Source: Ricordea florida (taxonomy: Eukaryota; Cnidaria; Anthozoa; Corallimorpharia; Ricordeidae). From it: DNA of 64,000 nucleotides. The notes beneath the pieces are model-generated. The model was not told the origin of the DNA. It did not search any database and saw only the letters and a program-made list of their open reading frames with translations. The DNA is taken from assembly GCA_949710005.1 (NCBI GenBank), contig OX453272.1, positions 8,053,133 through 8,117,132 of the forward strand. The letters are read 5' to 3'. Below are positions 63,575 to 64,000 of this stretch, one piece after another; position 1 is the first letter of the stretch, and each line of letters begins with the position of its first letter. The translations under genes were made by a program, and so were the position numbers.

Positions 63575-64000
63575 GTATAGATCTAGATAAAAATATGTAA
63601 AAATTCCATATATATAAACAACGGAAGAAAGATTTAAGAAAGTGGACGTTCGTCGCAGTTATGTCAGCAAGTTAAGCAGTGGCAAAGGTAAGATCGAACT
63701 CGAACCTTAGACCTGCGACACTGAAGCAATCAGCTTAGGGACGAACCATTAGAAAAGTGATGGGGGGGGGGGGGGTGGGGAATTTTCAGCTTGCACGAAT
63801 TTTTTTTTCGCTCACTGCTTGTGCAGGAATTTTTTTTCAGGTGAACCCCTCTGCACGAATTTTTTTACTACGTGTGAAAAAGTCACAATTGGACCTTCCT
63901 TCTGCATGAATTTTTTGTTTTACCTTCTTCTTTGCATGAATTTTTTTTTGGCATTTTCCCTTGCATGATTTTTTTTTGTTTTTTTCCCCACCCCCCCCAC
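63575..64000. other. Intron 20 (window end) with SINE piece and G/C-run repeat
   Basis: A SINE-like block at about 63640-63740 (GTCGCAGTTATGTCAGCAAG, GATCGAACTCGAACCTT) is followed by a G run (63762-63780). Then about five units of TTGCACGAATTTTTTT-type sequence run to a C run at the window end, suggesting an element with G/C-run inverted ends. Confidence 0.55.

Overview
The window is a piece of a metazoan nuclear genome, most likely an anthozoan cnidarian such as a stony coral. The evidence is AT-rich DNA, spliced genes with short exons, many short hairpin elements and tRNA-like SINEs, a secreted agrin-like/VWA multidomain gene of a kind seen in cnidarian extracellular matrix, and a Polinton whose proteins resemble cnidarian ones as I remember them. 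The species cannot be fixed from sequence alone.

Layout. (1) 1-3263 (+): the 3' two thirds of a BCAS2/SPF27 splicing-factor gene in six exons. (2) 3510-4220: an intact ~710-bp element with TTAA ends. (3) 6338-28558: a second, ~99% identical copy of that element, split by a 21.5-kb Polinton/Maverick (6526-28042) with long terminal inverted repeats. The uninterrupted copy at 3510-4220 preserves the empty target site inside the same window. (4) 28559-33908: gene-poor DNA with palindromes and SINE fragments. (5) 33909 to the end (+): one very large secreted protein gene, 20 exons in view and continuing past the edge. It encodes a signal peptide and agrin-like N-terminal module, five follistatin/Kazal modules, one GON domain, and nine VWA domains (the ninth cut by the window end). 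Its introns hold several DNA elements with inverted repeats and a broken non-LTR retrotransposon with a restriction-like endonuclease.

The Polinton keeps open reading frames for PolB, a retrovirus-like integrase, a packaging ATPase and a probable double jelly-roll capsid protein, plus eight or nine small, mostly membrane or structural proteins. Most of its genes have a TTTAAARGAT-like motif about 20-35 bp before the preferred start codon, which looks like a shared element promoter and helps choose starts. The terminal inverted repeat runs into coding sequence. The promoter and SAP-domain codons of PolB are therefore repeated at the other end, where they head a different small gene with Cys/His repeats. 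No adenovirus-type protease is recognised.

The middle of the Polinton (11384-18573) is occupied by 7.2 kb of foreign-looking DNA arranged as two diverged tandem copies. Each copy carries a 477-bp hairpin element bordered by direct repeats of its own left flank. The duplication end point lies in the last codons of a Polinton gene.
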